Assembly: GCA_002842045.1 (NCBI GenBank)
Contig: PHBX01000011.1
Coordinates: forward strand, 62,001-126,000
Reading direction: 5' to 3'
DNA: 64,000 nt
DNA from: Chloroflexi bacterium HGW-Chloroflexi-3
GTDB taxonomy: Bacteria > Chloroflexota > Anaerolineae > Anaerolineales > Anaerolineaceae
The notes under the pieces are model-generated. The model searched no databases, had not been told where the DNA came from, and saw nothing but the letters and a program-made list of their open reading frames with translations. The translations under genes and the position numbers were made by a program. The stretch's first letter is position 1, and every line of letters starts with the position of its first letter. Positions 50,709-59,551 of the stretch are shown one piece after another.

Positions 50709-51932
50709 TTATTCATGACGCAAAGCTTCTACAGGCTGTAGATTGGCGGCACGGTTGGCGGGATAGATGCCAAAGAACAATCCGACTGCGGTAGAGAAGA
50801 TGGTCGCTAATAGAATGGCATCCAGACCGACGACTGGAATCAATTCAGTGTTGTTGGCTGCTGCTATCAAACCGACGATATAGGCAATCGACCAACCTAA
50901 GCCAATTCCGAGGATACCACCAAACATACTTAATAATGATGATTCGGTCAGGAATTGGACCAGGATGTCTCGCTTACGGGCACCAATGGCTTTCCTCAAC
51001 CCAATTTCGCGTGTTCGTTCGGTGACGGACACCAGCATGATGTTCATAATCCCGATGCCACCTACCAGGAGTGAAATGGCGGCAATCCCACCCAGAAAGA
51101 TGGTCAGTACATTGGTGATGCTCTGCGCAGTGGCGACAAAATCCTGCTGCGAGAAGATCTGAAAGTCATCTGCACCCAGATCGGTACGATGTCGTGCGCG
51201 CAGGATCTGTGAGATTTCTTCGGAAGCCTGATTGACCAGGTCCGCGCTGATAACCTGAACGAGGATGAAATCCACACGATCACTCGAACGCCGGATCAGG
51301 CGGGATTGAGCGGTCGAGAAGGGTATAACGACGATATTGTCTTCACTTCCAAAGGCTCCACCACCGCGCGGGGTCAAGACACCAATGACGCGGAAGGGTT
51401 GCCCTTCAATGCGCAGGGTCTCGCCGATCAAACCATCACGATGACCGAACAGTTTATCCGCGACTTCCACACCGATGACAGCTACAGAGCCACGCCCAAG
51501 GATGTTCTCTTCGCTGATGAAATCACCTTCGAGTAAGGAGTAATTTCGCACCTCTAAATATTCGGGAGTCACCCCATTAATACTGGAATTGATACTTTCA
51601 CCACTAAAAGTAACCGACAAATTGGAACTGATGTACGGTGCGACCAGTGCGACAGACGGTGCCTGAAATGGATCTGCAATGGCTTCTGCATCACCACGGG
51701 TTAATGGTTGTGGATTACGCACATCATCGTTGCCACCACGAAAAACGAAGAGCAAATTGGAGCCTAAGCCACTGATCGATCCGGTGATGGTATTTTGAGC
51801 GCCACTACCGACTGCCAGCATGGCGATCACGGCTGCCACGCCAATGACGATACCTAAAATGGTTAACCCGGAACGCATTTTGTTAGCGTTCAAAGACTCA
51901 AGGGCTTCAATGACTGCCTGTCCTATGTTCAT
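50709..51932 (-). CDS. MacB-type ABC transporter permease
   Basis: Inner-membrane permease of 407 residues of the MacB/FtsX family. It begins NIGQAVIEALESLNANKMRS followed by the first helix (GLTILGIVIGVAAVIAMLAV). A large extracytoplasmic domain spans about 40-280. Three C-terminal helices follow, including the conserved VGGIGIMNIMLVSVTERTRE segment and IGLRKAIGARKRDILVQFL. The ATG overlaps the stop codon of the ATPase gene (ATGA), so translation is coupled. With the upstream adaptor it makes a MacAB-like exporter; the substrate, whether peptide, antibiotic or lipid, is not indicated. Confidence 0.9.
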   Translation of the reverse strand: MNIGQAVIEALESLNANKMRSGLTILGIVIGVAAVIAMLAVGSGAQNTITGSISGLGSNLLFVFRGGNDDVRNPQPLTRGDAEAIADPFQAPSVALVAPYISSNLSVTFSGESINSSINGVTPEYLEVRNYSLLEGDFISEENILGRGSVAVIGVEVADKLFGHRDGLIGETLRIEGQPFRVIGVLTPRGGGAFGSEDNIVVIPFSTAQSRLIRRSSDRVDFILVQVISADLVNQASEEISQILRARHRTDLGADDFQIFSQQDFVATAQSITNVLTIFLGGIAAISLLVGGIGIMNIMLVSVTERTREIGLRKAIGARKRDILVQFLTESSLLSMFGGILGIGLGWSIAYIVGLIAAANNTELIPVVGLDAILLATIFSTAVGLFFGIYPANRAANLQPVEALRHE

Positions 51933-52618
51933 GCAGGCACCTCCTCACCGACAACCTTGCCATCGCTCAGGTTAATGATGCGTTGGGTTTGACTGGCAAT
52001 GCTCTGATCATGGGTGACGATGATGATGGTGGTTTTACGTGTCTTATTGAGACTGAGGATCAGATCCATAATCTCCTTGCCGGATTTAGAATCCAGGTTA
52101 CCGGTGGGTTCGTCTGCCATGATGATGGCAGGATCATTGATGAGCGCTCGGGCGATGGCCACACGTTGTTGTTGACCACCGGAAAGCTCGGTTGGCCTGT
52201 GCGTGACACGGTCTCCCAGACCAACTGAGTTGAGGGCTTCAATCGCTTTTTGCTTGCGACCTTTGGTGATACCACCATATCGTAGTGGTAATTCCACATT
52301 TGCCAGAGCCGTCTGACGTGATAACAAATTAAAACTCTGAAAAACGAAACCGACCATGTGATTACGGGCAGCGGCTAATTGATCATCGTTCATCTGTGAG
52401 ACCTGAACACCATCCAGAATATAATCACCTTCCGTGGGGCGATCCAGACATCCCAGAAGGTTCATCAAAGTCGATTTTCCTGAACCAGATGGCCCCATGA
52501 TGGATACAATCGATCCGCGTTCAATATTGAGATCGACACCATCCAAAGCGCGGACCTCGACTTCACCCATCTTGTAAATCTTTTTTAAATTGCGGGTTTC
52601 AATTACCCAGTCATTCAT
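51929..52618 (-). CDS. ABC transporter ATP-binding protein (MacB/LolD type)
   Basis: ATPase of 229 residues powering the permease encoded downstream. Walker A is GPSGSGKSTLMNLLG, the Q loop is in VFQSFNLLSRQTALANV, the signature is LSGGQQQRVAIARAL, Walker B is IIMADEPTGNLDSKSG and the switch His is in IIVTHDQSIASQ. These features and the size are typical of the MacB/LolD subgroup. GAGGT precedes the ATG. It lies 8 bp after the adaptor gene and overlaps the permease gene by 4 bp. Confidence 0.93.
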   Translation of the reverse strand: MNDWVIETRNLKKIYKMGEVEVRALDGVDLNIERGSIVSIMGPSGSGKSTLMNLLGCLDRPTEGDYILDGVQVSQMNDDQLAAARNHMVGFVFQSFNLLSRQTALANVELPLRYGGITKGRKQKAIEALNSVGLGDRVTHRPTELSGGQQQRVAIARALINDPAIIMADEPTGNLDSKSGKEIMDLILSLNKTRKTTIIIVTHDQSIASQTQRIINLSDGKVVGEEVPA

Positions 52619-52626
52619 ATTAACCT

Positions 52627-54039
52627 CTAGAATCCGCCACCAAAGGGTCCACCCTGCGGTGTAAATTCAGTGGGTGGGTTGAGTACGATCACATCACCTT
52701 CTTTGATTTCACCTTCCAGTATTTCACTTTGCAGGTCAGACGTTGATCCAATGGTTATATTGACCGGGTTGGGAATCAATTCTCCGGGTTTAAGAACATA
52801 AACAACTCGCTGTCCTTCTCTGAGCCGTACTGCCCGGTTGGGAATAATCAACACATCTTCGATTTCACTGACAACAATGTTCACTGCTGCGGTCATACCG
52901 GGGCGAACGAATTCATCAGCGTTGGTAAGCTCGAGTGTAACAGTGAAATTGACAATGCCTGCGGTGATATTGGCAACCTGTGCAACCTTGGTGATGACCC
53001 CCTCATATTCTTTGTTGTTGATTGCATCGAAACTGATGCGGGCACTCATACCAGTTTTTAATCGATTGATATCAATTTCAGGAATTTCTACATCCACCAA
53101 AAGTCGAGATAAGTCATCGATGCGAAATGAAACAGCCCCCGGTGTAATTTGATCACCAGTTTTCGAGCGGATCTCAGTGACAGTACCATCAAATGGAGCA
53201 CGCAAATTGATCAAATCAATCGTTGCTTCGATGGCAGCGATGCGTGCTTCTGCAGCGGTAATGTCATCTGGATCAGGTCCGTCCTTGAGTCGTTCCCACT
53301 CACGCAAAGCCTCATTGTATTGAGCCTGAGCCAGAGCAAGATTACCATCAGCAATTTCTATTTCCATCCCACTGGGCAAACCCTGAACATATAGCCAGTT
53401 GGCACGAGCACGATCTTCCAGTGCTTTTGCTGCAGCCCATTCCGCGAATGCTCCAGCCCGGACAGGATCATCCGGGGAAAGATGATCAACCAGATCATAC
53501 CGTTTTTCCCATTCTTTGGCGTTGTTTTGTGCCAGGACATAGTTCGCATAGGCTTCATCGATGGTGTTTTGTGATGCTCGTTGAAATTGTTTAGATTCTC
53601 GGCGGGTTTCAGCTTTATCGAGCGCATCAGTTGTATTAGCTAAGTTCGCCTGGGACTGAGCCTGTGCTAAGGTGGAATTCAAGAGTGTATCGAGATTCCG
53701 TTTAGCGGTCACCAGATCGGCTTCTGCCAGGATGATATTTTGAGAGAGAGATGTTTTCCTTAAAGCTGCTAGAATCGAATCTCCAGAGACTGTGTCCCCC
53801 AATTCATAATTAATGGTGTCTATCTGACCCGTCGTCTGCCAGCTGACCAGTGCAGTTTGATTCGCTCGTACTGTGCCAGTAGCTCCTACAATGGCGGTCA
53901 GGTTTCCTCGTGAAACCGTAATGGTTTGATAAGTGGATGCCATATTTTTAGCCGCATTATCCCTCGCAAATCGTACCCCAAAATAAATACCCGTTCCGAT
54001 GATGGCGAGGATTAAAATGATTATGATTGTTTTCTTCAT
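52627..54039 (-). CDS. Membrane-fusion/adaptor protein of a MacA-like exporter
   Basis: Extracytoplasmic adaptor (HlyD/MacA family) of about 470 residues. An N-terminal anchor (KKTIIIILILAIIGTGIYFG) is followed by a biotinyl-lipoyl half (GNLTAIVGATGTVRANQTAL), a long helical hairpin with coiled-coil character at about 95-250, and the second lipoyl half (INLRAPFDGTVTEIRSKTGD). Beta-barrel and membrane-proximal domains follow (NVSVSE-like INIVVSEIEDVLIIPNRAV). It ends in a Gly-rich GGPFGGGF. ATG 54039 has AGGAAGGG upstream. It is the first gene of the operon. Confidence 0.87.
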   Translation of the reverse strand: MKKTIIIILILAIIGTGIYFGVRFARDNAAKNMASTYQTITVSRGNLTAIVGATGTVRANQTALVSWQTTGQIDTINYELGDTVSGDSILAALRKTSLSQNIILAEADLVTAKRNLDTLLNSTLAQAQSQANLANTTDALDKAETRRESKQFQRASQNTIDEAYANYVLAQNNAKEWEKRYDLVDHLSPDDPVRAGAFAEWAAAKALEDRARANWLYVQGLPSGMEIEIADGNLALAQAQYNEALREWERLKDGPDPDDITAAEARIAAIEATIDLINLRAPFDGTVTEIRSKTGDQITPGAVSFRIDDLSRLLVDVEIPEIDINRLKTGMSARISFDAINNKEYEGVITKVAQVANITAGIVNFTVTLELTNADEFVRPGMTAAVNIVVSEIEDVLIIPNRAVRLREGQRVVYVLKPGELIPNPVNITIGSTSDLQSEILEGEIKEGDVIVLNPPTEFTPQGGPFGGGF

Positions 54040-54316
54040 GTTTCCCTTCCTGAACAAATAAAAAATCCAAAAAATCATCACAGAAAATGATTAAGGATAT
54101 TTGGTTTATGTATTGGTTTTAAGGATTGGTTTTGATTCCCTACCTTGAAATCAACGAATAATTTTTCAGGAATCAAATTTTTTCCAGTGTTTATTGTAAT
54201 CCTAATTTAAAGGTTCAACTGTTAGAAATTTATTAATTACGTTAGCTTCAGCGAACATCCATGTTAAAATTGTTGCATTAAGCATACCATTAGCGATGAC
54301 AGCATGCTTGAAATTG

Positions 54317-54322
54317 TATAAT
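54317..54322 (+). promoter_or_regulatory. -10 box close to the start of the HEWIH gene
   Basis: TATAAT at 54317-54322 is 13 bp upstream of ATG 54336 with no Shine-Dalgarno between them, suggesting a very short leader. The rest of the 54040-54316 gap, between divergent operons, is A+T-rich and shows no other structure. Confidence 0.35.
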
Positions 54323-54335
54323 GATTGTATAAAGT

Positions 54336-55598
54336 ATGTGGAGAAATGTAAAAATCATTGGGAGAAATATTTTTTGGGGTTTGTTATTGATTCTCATGAT
54401 CAGTAACAGTGGTATCCCTTCCTTAAAAATGAGTGAAATCGTGCGGGTGGAAACCCGTTGGATGGAATTTGATTATGTCTCCTGGACTTTGGAGACATTA
54501 ATGAGAAAAGCTGCGCAGATTTCATTGGGTACACACCGGTATTTGAGTGAAGAACAACAGTCTGCTATTACATTGAATTATTTCGATTTGATCAATGAAC
54601 AACGTCAATTGAGAGAAGTGATCAATAATATTTACGCTGATCCAGCGATTCAAAATCCACAGGTTCAGGCTGAACCTTATTTAAAAAGACAACGGCAAGT
54701 TCAAGAGGGATTGCGCCACGTTGGTTATCTGTATGAAGCTATATTACAACACCAGGTATCTTATGTAGCCGGTGACAAAAGCCTGGGATTCATCCGCCAA
54801 CCGCTCCCGCCCGTGCAATACAATACCACCTCAATGCCGTATGCGTTGATTGTGTCTCCCCGGGAAATCATCCGCCAGGACGCAGATATTTCCTTGTTGC
54901 CAGATTTAACCCTGGACCAGATTGTCGCGCTGGAAGAGGCTGTAGAAGAAAAAATGAATGTATCTGCATTGGTGGTTCAAATTGGTGGTGTTGGGGTTTA
55001 TCCAACGATGGTCATGGAGACCAGCAGTTTGACCTGGTTATCCGAAGTGGTCTCGCATGAATGGATACACAACTTTCTGACCTTGCGTCCATTGGGTATA
55101 CTGTATGATCAGACACCTGAATTACGGATCATCAACGAAACAACAGCCTCCATCGCTGGTAAAGAGCTTGGGAATGCTGTGATTGAATATTTTTATCCCG
55201 CATTATTATCACCCCCAGTGCAAGAGTCTACATCTGTGGCAGAGGTAATCGTTGAGGAACTCCAGGAACCTCCTGCCTTTGACTTTCGAGCAGAAATGCG
55301 TGAGACCAGGGTTACAGCAGATGCTTTATTAGCTGAAGGAAAAATCGAAGAAGCTGAAGCCTATATGGAAGATCGACGTATTTTATTTGTGGAAAATGGG
55401 TACAATATCCGGCGATTAAACCAGGCTTATTTCGCCTTTCATGGTGCCTATGCAGACCAGCCAGGTGGTGCGGCAGGTGAGGATCCTGTGGGTGAGGCGG
55501 TTAGAAGTCTCCGGGCACAGAGTAAAACACTGGCAGCGTTTGTGCGACGAATCGCCTGGGTTACTTCTTATGAGCGACTGCAACAACTGGTTAACTGA
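54336..55598 (+). CDS. Predicted membrane-anchored metallopeptidase (HEWIH motif), hypothetical
   Basis: Protein of 420 residues not matched to a family I can name. An N-terminal hydrophobic segment (IFWGLLLILMISNSGIPS) anchors or exports it. The central region contains VSHEWIHNFL at about residue 240, an HExxH zinc site, followed about 25 residues later by RIINETTASIAGKELG, where the Glu is placed to be the third ligand, as in gluzincins. A helical C-terminal domain includes TADALLAEGKIEEAEAYMED. A peptidase or related hydrolase acting outside the membrane is the best inference. It stands alone between the exporter operon and the FmdB-like gene. Confidence 0.65.
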   Translation: MWRNVKIIGRNIFWGLLLILMISNSGIPSLKMSEIVRVETRWMEFDYVSWTLETLMRKAAQISLGTHRYLSEEQQSAITLNYFDLINEQRQLREVINNIYADPAIQNPQVQAEPYLKRQRQVQEGLRHVGYLYEAILQHQVSYVAGDKSLGFIRQPLPPVQYNTTSMPYALIVSPREIIRQDADISLLPDLTLDQIVALEEAVEEKMNVSALVVQIGGVGVYPTMVMETSSLTWLSEVVSHEWIHNFLTLRPLGILYDQTPELRIINETTASIAGKELGNAVIEYFYPALLSPPVQESTSVAEVIVEELQEPPAFDFRAEMRETRVTADALLAEGKIEEAEAYMEDRRILFVENGYNIRRLNQAYFAFHGAYADQPGGAAGEDPVGEAVRSLRAQSKTLAAFVRRIAWVTSYERLQQLVN

Positions 55599-55613
55599 TA
55601 TTTTTTTCATAAA

Positions 55614-55647
55614 ATGATGATTTTATTTACAAACTAAAAATCATCAT
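55614..55647. terminator. Bidirectional terminator between convergent genes
   Basis: ATGATGATTTT (55614-55624) pairs with AAAATCATCAT (55637-55647). The right arm includes the last codons of the FmdB-like gene. Confidence 0.5.
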
Positions 55648-56047
55648 CCATTCCACTACCAAATCCACCACCCATTCCTGGATCCAGATCATTGGCCAGA
55701 TCAGGCAAATCCCGTTCGATGTCTTCAGGTGATTGGCCTTTTTCCAAACGATCTACCACCTCATCAAATTCAGGCGGCATATCTTCTCCCAATTCACCGG
55801 ACATCTTACGCATCATTTTACCAAGCGCAACGGGATCGTCTTCCAATCCTTCCAGGCTGGAGGGATCAGAAAAATCATCCAACCGGCTATCTTCGGATTT
55901 TGCAATTCTGACTCTGCCAATTTTGCGCGTTACCTGCTGGTTGCCACAGTGTTTACAGACAACCGTTTTATTACCATATTCCGCATATGTCAGGAATACA
56001 TCAAAGCGGCGTTTACATTCCAAACAGCGATATTCATAAAGTGGCAT
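55634..56047 (-). CDS. FmdB-family zinc-ribbon protein
   Basis: Small protein of 137 residues. It starts MPLYEYRCLECKRRFDVFLT and continues VVCKHCGNQQVTRKIGRV, the FmdB/CxxC_CxxC_SSSS regulatory-protein zinc ribbon. The remaining 80 residues are acidic and end GMGGGFGSGMDDDF, which is typical of longer members. AAGGA lies upstream of ATG 56047. FmdB was first described as a putative regulator of formamide/acetamide amidases, but the broader family has no settled role. It is divergent from gmk. Confidence 0.83.
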   Translation of the reverse strand: MPLYEYRCLECKRRFDVFLTYAEYGNKTVVCKHCGNQQVTRKIGRVRIAKSEDSRLDDFSDPSSLEGLEDDPVALGKMMRKMSGELGEDMPPEFDEVVDRLEKGQSPEDIERDLPDLANDLDPGMGGGFGSGMDDDF

Positions 56048-56118
56048 ATGAGAAAGTCCTTTTTACTCAAGTAATTTTGCTGTACTTTTCCTCTAATTGG
56101 TTTTCACCAGCTAAAAGT

Positions 56119-56146
56119 TTGATGAACAGCTTTTATCCATTATAAT
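56119..56146 (+). promoter_or_regulatory. Promoter for gmk-rhomboid operon
   Basis: TTGATG at 56119-56124 and TATAAT at 56141-56146, spacer 16 bp, about 89 bp upstream of the gmk ATG. Confidence 0.45.
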
Positions 56147-56234
56147 TTGTCTATTATAGATTCAGAAATATTTTGGCTGAATTTGATTCTTTCAGATGAG
56201 ATCTGAGAAACCAAACAATGAATGATGAGGTCCA

Positions 56235-56864
56235 ATGAGCGATAACAACAGTATATCCTTTGACTTACTCAAGCTCGAACCATTACTGATTGTGCTTTCA
56301 GGACCTTCAGGTGTAGGCAAAGATGTAACATTACAGGCATTAAAGAAACGCAATATACCCCTGCACTTTGTCGTGACTGCAACCACACGGGAAGCCAGGC
56401 CGGAAGAAACACATGGTGTGGATTACTTTTTCTATAGCAAACAAGAATTTCAAGCCATGATCGATGCAAATGAATTGCTGGAATATGCGATCGTTTATGA
56501 CGATTACAAAGGGATCCCCAAAGAACAGGTGCGCAAAGCCATGCAAAGTGGTCTGGATGTTATCCTGCGTGTGGATGTGCAGGGCGCAGCAAAATTAAGG
56601 GAATTAAATCCGGATGCAGTACTCATTTTTCTTTTACCCAGCAGTGTGGAAGAGTGGCATGAGCGCCTTAATAACCGCCAGACGGAGACTGAAGAAAGTA
56701 TGAATATCCGGCTGAACAAAGTAAAGTGGGAATTGGAATATCTACCGATTTTTGATTATATGGTTGTGAATCGCCATAATTGTCTGGAAGAAGCTGTCGA
56801 GACGATCGTTGATATCATCCATGCTGAACACCATCGCACAATTCCCAGAAAGATAACCTTATGA
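56235..56864 (+). CDS. gmk: Guanylate kinase
   Basis: Cytosolic enzyme converting GMP and ATP to GDP and ADP, 209 residues (usual about 205). The P-loop is LSGPSGVGKDVTLQAL, and GMP-binding features include TATTREARPEETHGVDYFF, the E/Y-containing EYAIVYDDYKGIPKEQV and the DVQGAAKLRELNPDAVLIFL strand. The LID region carries RLNNRQTETEESMNIRLNK. Asp replaces Ser/Thr after the P-loop Lys, and the YKGIP substitution (for YYGTP) is conservative. GAGG precedes the ATG. Its stop overlaps the rhomboid start. Confidence 0.9.
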   Translation: MSDNNSISFDLLKLEPLLIVLSGPSGVGKDVTLQALKKRNIPLHFVVTATTREARPEETHGVDYFFYSKQEFQAMIDANELLEYAIVYDDYKGIPKEQVRKAMQSGLDVILRVDVQGAAKLRELNPDAVLIFLLPSSVEEWHERLNNRQTETEESMNIRLNKVKWELEYLPIFDYMVVNRHNCLEEAVETIVDIIHAEHHRTIPRKITL

Positions 56865-57634
56865 AGATGATGAATTACGAACAACCTCCTGAAAACTATT
56901 TGTCAGCACCTCCGCCACCCCAGCAAGGTGTGCGCGTGGAAGTTGATAACCCGGTGTCTAAACCTCTGGTTACCTACTTCATTCTGGGTGTAACCGTGGT
57001 TGTTTTTCTCCTACAGTTACTGACCCAGAACACGATGGGCATTGATTTGCCTGCTGCGTACCTGGCGAAATATAACCAGTTGATCTTATCGGGACAATTA
57101 TGGCGGTTAATCACCCCTGTGCTGGTACATGGCAGTATTGCACATATTGCCTTTAATATGTATGCCCTCTATATTTTTGGCAGAAATCTTGAATATCAAT
57201 ACGGACATGGTCGCTTCCTGTTGCTTTATATCCTGAGTGGTTTTGCCGGGAATGTAGTTTCATTTGTTTTAACCCCAAATCCTTCTTTAGGTGCTTCGAC
57301 TGCCATTTTTGGAATGTTATCTGCTCAGGGTGTTTTTATCTATCGCAATCGACGTTTTTTTGGCAGCCGCGCCCGGTCAATCCTTTCGAATATTATCTTT
57401 ATTCTGGGTATCAATCTCATCCTGGGATTAAGCCCGATGATCGATAACTGGGGGCATCTGGGTGGATTGATTGGCGGTCTGGTATTTGCTTGGACATCTG
57501 GTCCTTTGTGGGAAATGCGGGCTGATTTGCAGGGATATCGACTGGTAGATCAGCAGGAAAAATGGCAGATTTTCATGGGAGCACTGATCGTCCTTATTGC
57601 GTTTGCTGCACTTGCAATTGTGCGTTGGTTTTGA
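56861..57634 (+). CDS. Rhomboid-family intramembrane serine protease
   Basis: Intramembrane protease of 257 residues with about six or seven helices. After a Pro-rich cytoplasmic N-terminus the first helix is YFILGVTVVVFLLQLL. The L1 region has WRLITPVLVHGSIAHIAFNM, the catalytic Ser is in PSLGASTAIFGMLSAQG, and the catalytic His is in NWGHLGGLIGGLVFAW, matching GxSx and the GxxxH arrangements. Its ATG overlaps the gmk stop codon (ATGA), so the two are translationally coupled. Its substrates are unknown. The pairing with gmk may be coincidental but the overlap is exact. Confidence 0.88.
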   Translation: MKMMNYEQPPENYLSAPPPPQQGVRVEVDNPVSKPLVTYFILGVTVVVFLLQLLTQNTMGIDLPAAYLAKYNQLILSGQLWRLITPVLVHGSIAHIAFNMYALYIFGRNLEYQYGHGRFLLLYILSGFAGNVVSFVLTPNPSLGASTAIFGMLSAQGVFIYRNRRFFGSRARSILSNIIFILGINLILGLSPMIDNWGHLGGLIGGLVFAWTSGPLWEMRADLQGYRLVDQQEKWQIFMGALIVLIAFAALAIVRWF

Positions 57635-57710
57635 AAAATTCATCCATTAGGATTTTCCGAAATTAATAGCAATAATTTCTGAAAATTTTTATAAACCTCG
57701 ATTGTGTCCT

Positions 57711-57788
57711 ATAAATAATTAGCTGTCAGAGTGTTTTTGGTGGGCGTACACCCACTAAAAACACCCGCTTACCCCGATTTATTGGGAT
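57711..57788 (+). repeat. Dispersed hairpin repeat, copy f
   Basis: GTGTTTTTGGTGGG (57731-57744) and CCCACTAAAAACAC (57751-57764) pair with one G-U. The left flank AATAATTAGCTGTCAG matches copies a and b. The right flank (CCCCGATTTATTG) resembles that of copy a, and the element ends exactly where the kinase pseudogene begins. Confidence 0.7.
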
Positions 57789-58609
57789 TGGAGTCTCAAG
57801 CCGGTCAGGGATAGCGAAAATCAGGTAATTGGACTGATCTTGGTTCTCAATGATGTGATCACCAGGAAACAAGGCGCAACTCGATTTGGAGAAAAGTGAA
57901 CAACGTTTTCGGACCGTTCTTAATCAAACCTTTCAACTGGTAGGGTTGCTTACTCCGACAGGTGAAGTTTTACTGATCAACCAGACAGCACTGGATTTTA
58001 CGGGGGCTGATCCGACAAAAATTAATGGGAAACCATTATGAAGCCGGACAAACACTGGCTTCGATGATGGTTGGCTTTAAAGTCCTGGAAAATCAAAGCA
58101 ACGATTCCCAGGCTGTTGTCAACCAATGTCGCGAGCTTAAAAAAATCACGGATGGTGTTTTGGAAAATCTACACCGATTATCCATATCTCCCCGGCCAGC
58201 AACGCTAGATCATTTGGGATTAATCCCCGCCCTGAGACAACATACTGAGATGATCCGATCGCAACATAATCTGAATATGCAATTTGAAGTGGTTGGTGAA
58301 ATCGAACGTCTTCCCAATGAATTAGAAACAGCTATTTACCGCATCGTGCAGGAAGCACTCACCAATATTGTCCGCCATGCAAATGCTTCCCATGCGGATG
58401 TATTATTGGAAAGAAATAAGAATTCAATCATCGTTATTATTGAGGACGATGGTATCGGCTTCGATCCTAAAAACAGGGAAATTAATCATCTGGGACTGGT
58501 GGGAATGCAGGAAAGAGCTACCATGTTGGGAGGGTCGATCACATTGGAAAGTTTTCTGCATCGTGGATCGACAATAAAACTTGAGGTGCCATGGCAATTC
58601 GAATCATAA
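57789..58609 (+). pseudogene. Broken PAS sensor histidine kinase (NarL-type)
   Basis: Three joined remnants of one kinase. From 57789 one frame reads WSLKPVRDSENQVIGLILVL and NDVITRKQ (end of a PAC domain). A 1-nt insertion near 57875 moves it to QLDLEKSEQRFRTVLNQTFQ and LVGLLTPTGEVLLINQTALD (a PAS domain), which stops at 58041. A third frame then carries the end of HisKA_3 and an intact HATPase domain to 58609 (LETAIYRIVQEALTNIVRHA, DDGIGFD, GLVGMQERATMLGG). The rest of the PAS and most of the dimerisation region appear deleted at the 58030 junction. The last part is open from ATG 58025 but is unlikely to be a working kinase. Confidence 0.75.
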
Positions 58610-59076
58610 TCACAGATGATCATCGTATTTTAAGGGCAGGATTAAGATCGTTATTAAACGCCGATCCAGGGCTGGAAGTCGTTGGAGAAGCGACGAATAG
58701 CAAAGAAGCACTGTCACTGGTGAATCAATTAAGACCAGATGTTGTGGTTTTGGATATTGGCATGCCTGGGAATGAGAATCTGGATGCTCTTAAGGGAATT
58801 AAATCTGATTCACCTGAAATTCGGGTTTTGATGTTAACAATGCATGAGGACAGCGAACTTCTTCAGGAATGTCTGCGACTGGGAGCGAATGGATATATTA
58901 TCAAACGGGCTGCCTAATCTTAACTGATTGATGCCATTTACGTGGTGCAACGTGGCATGGTGTATGTGCACCCATCCATGATCCAATCCCTGGTTGCAGT
59001 CCAAAAAAAGACGAAAACAAAGTCATCTGAAGTGGAACCACTCACCCAACGGGAGATAGAAGTTTTATCGGACCTC
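58591..59076 (+). pseudogene. Broken NarL/LuxR-type response regulator
   Basis: The receiver domain is intact (IIITDDHRILRAGLRSLLNA, DVVVLDIGMPGNENLDAL, VLMLTMHEDSELL, NGYIIKRAA) and stops at TAA 58915. The same frame then contains a second TAA two codons on and continues with LIDAIYVVQRGMVYVHPSMI, QSLVAVQKK and PLTQREIEVLS, the linker and start of a LuxR helix-turn-helix, before breaking off. Restoring GAA at both stops gives a normal NarL sequence (ESELIDAI). The DNA-binding helix is missing, replaced by the multicopper-oxidase fragment. It overlapped the partner kinase by 19 bp. Confidence 0.75.
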
Positions 59077-59480
59077 TGGCTGGATTGGTACTAATCTTCA
59101 ATACTTCATTTACCTTCAATACCCTTTCAGGGAACATTCTGACCATGCCGTTACAACCAAAACAGATTCAATACGAAATGGGTGAGGCTTTTGAACAGGA
59201 ATATGGCCGCATGAGTGGAAATCTCGGTGTTGAATCACCCAATCCTCAGGCAGGAAATCAGAATATGATTCTTTATAACTTCGTTGATCCACCCACTGAA
59301 ATTCTATATGGAATTGAGCTGGCTCCAGGTATGGAATTATTGCCCATCAGCACGACTGATGATGGTACCCAAATCTGGAAGATCACCCACAACGGTGTCG
59401 GTACCCACCCCATTCCCCATCTTAACACCGTAAAAACTGTATTAACCATTACAGGAAAGGGAGAAATCCCTTTCCTGTAA
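59070..59480 (+). pseudogene. Multicopper oxidase fragment with internal deletion
   Basis: The frame through PLAGLVLIFNTSFTFNTLSG, ILTMPLQPKQIQYEMGEAFE and DGTQIWKITHNGVGTHPIPH resembles the C-terminal cupredoxin region of large multicopper oxidases, in which the copper site continues THPIHFHL. Here the sequence breaks at THPIPHL and continues NTVKTVLTITGKGEIPFL to a stop. No valid start codon or ribosome site serves it, the N-terminal three quarters are missing, and its 5' end is fused to the regulator remnant. It cannot bind the trinuclear copper centre. The gap 59481-59551 holds the peroxidase leader. Confidence 0.6.
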
Positions 59481-59551
59481 TTTCAATTTTTTGGGGGTAA
59501 AACCTCTACATCTTCTGTTATTTCAGATTTTTCAATTCGGGAGAGTTAATC

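Noticed and set aside
58915..58923. Stop-codon reassignment (TAA read as Glu) in the NarL-type regulator
   Set aside because: TAA ends many intact genes in the window, and the same locus carries other clear damage, so ordinary pseudogenisation is simpler.
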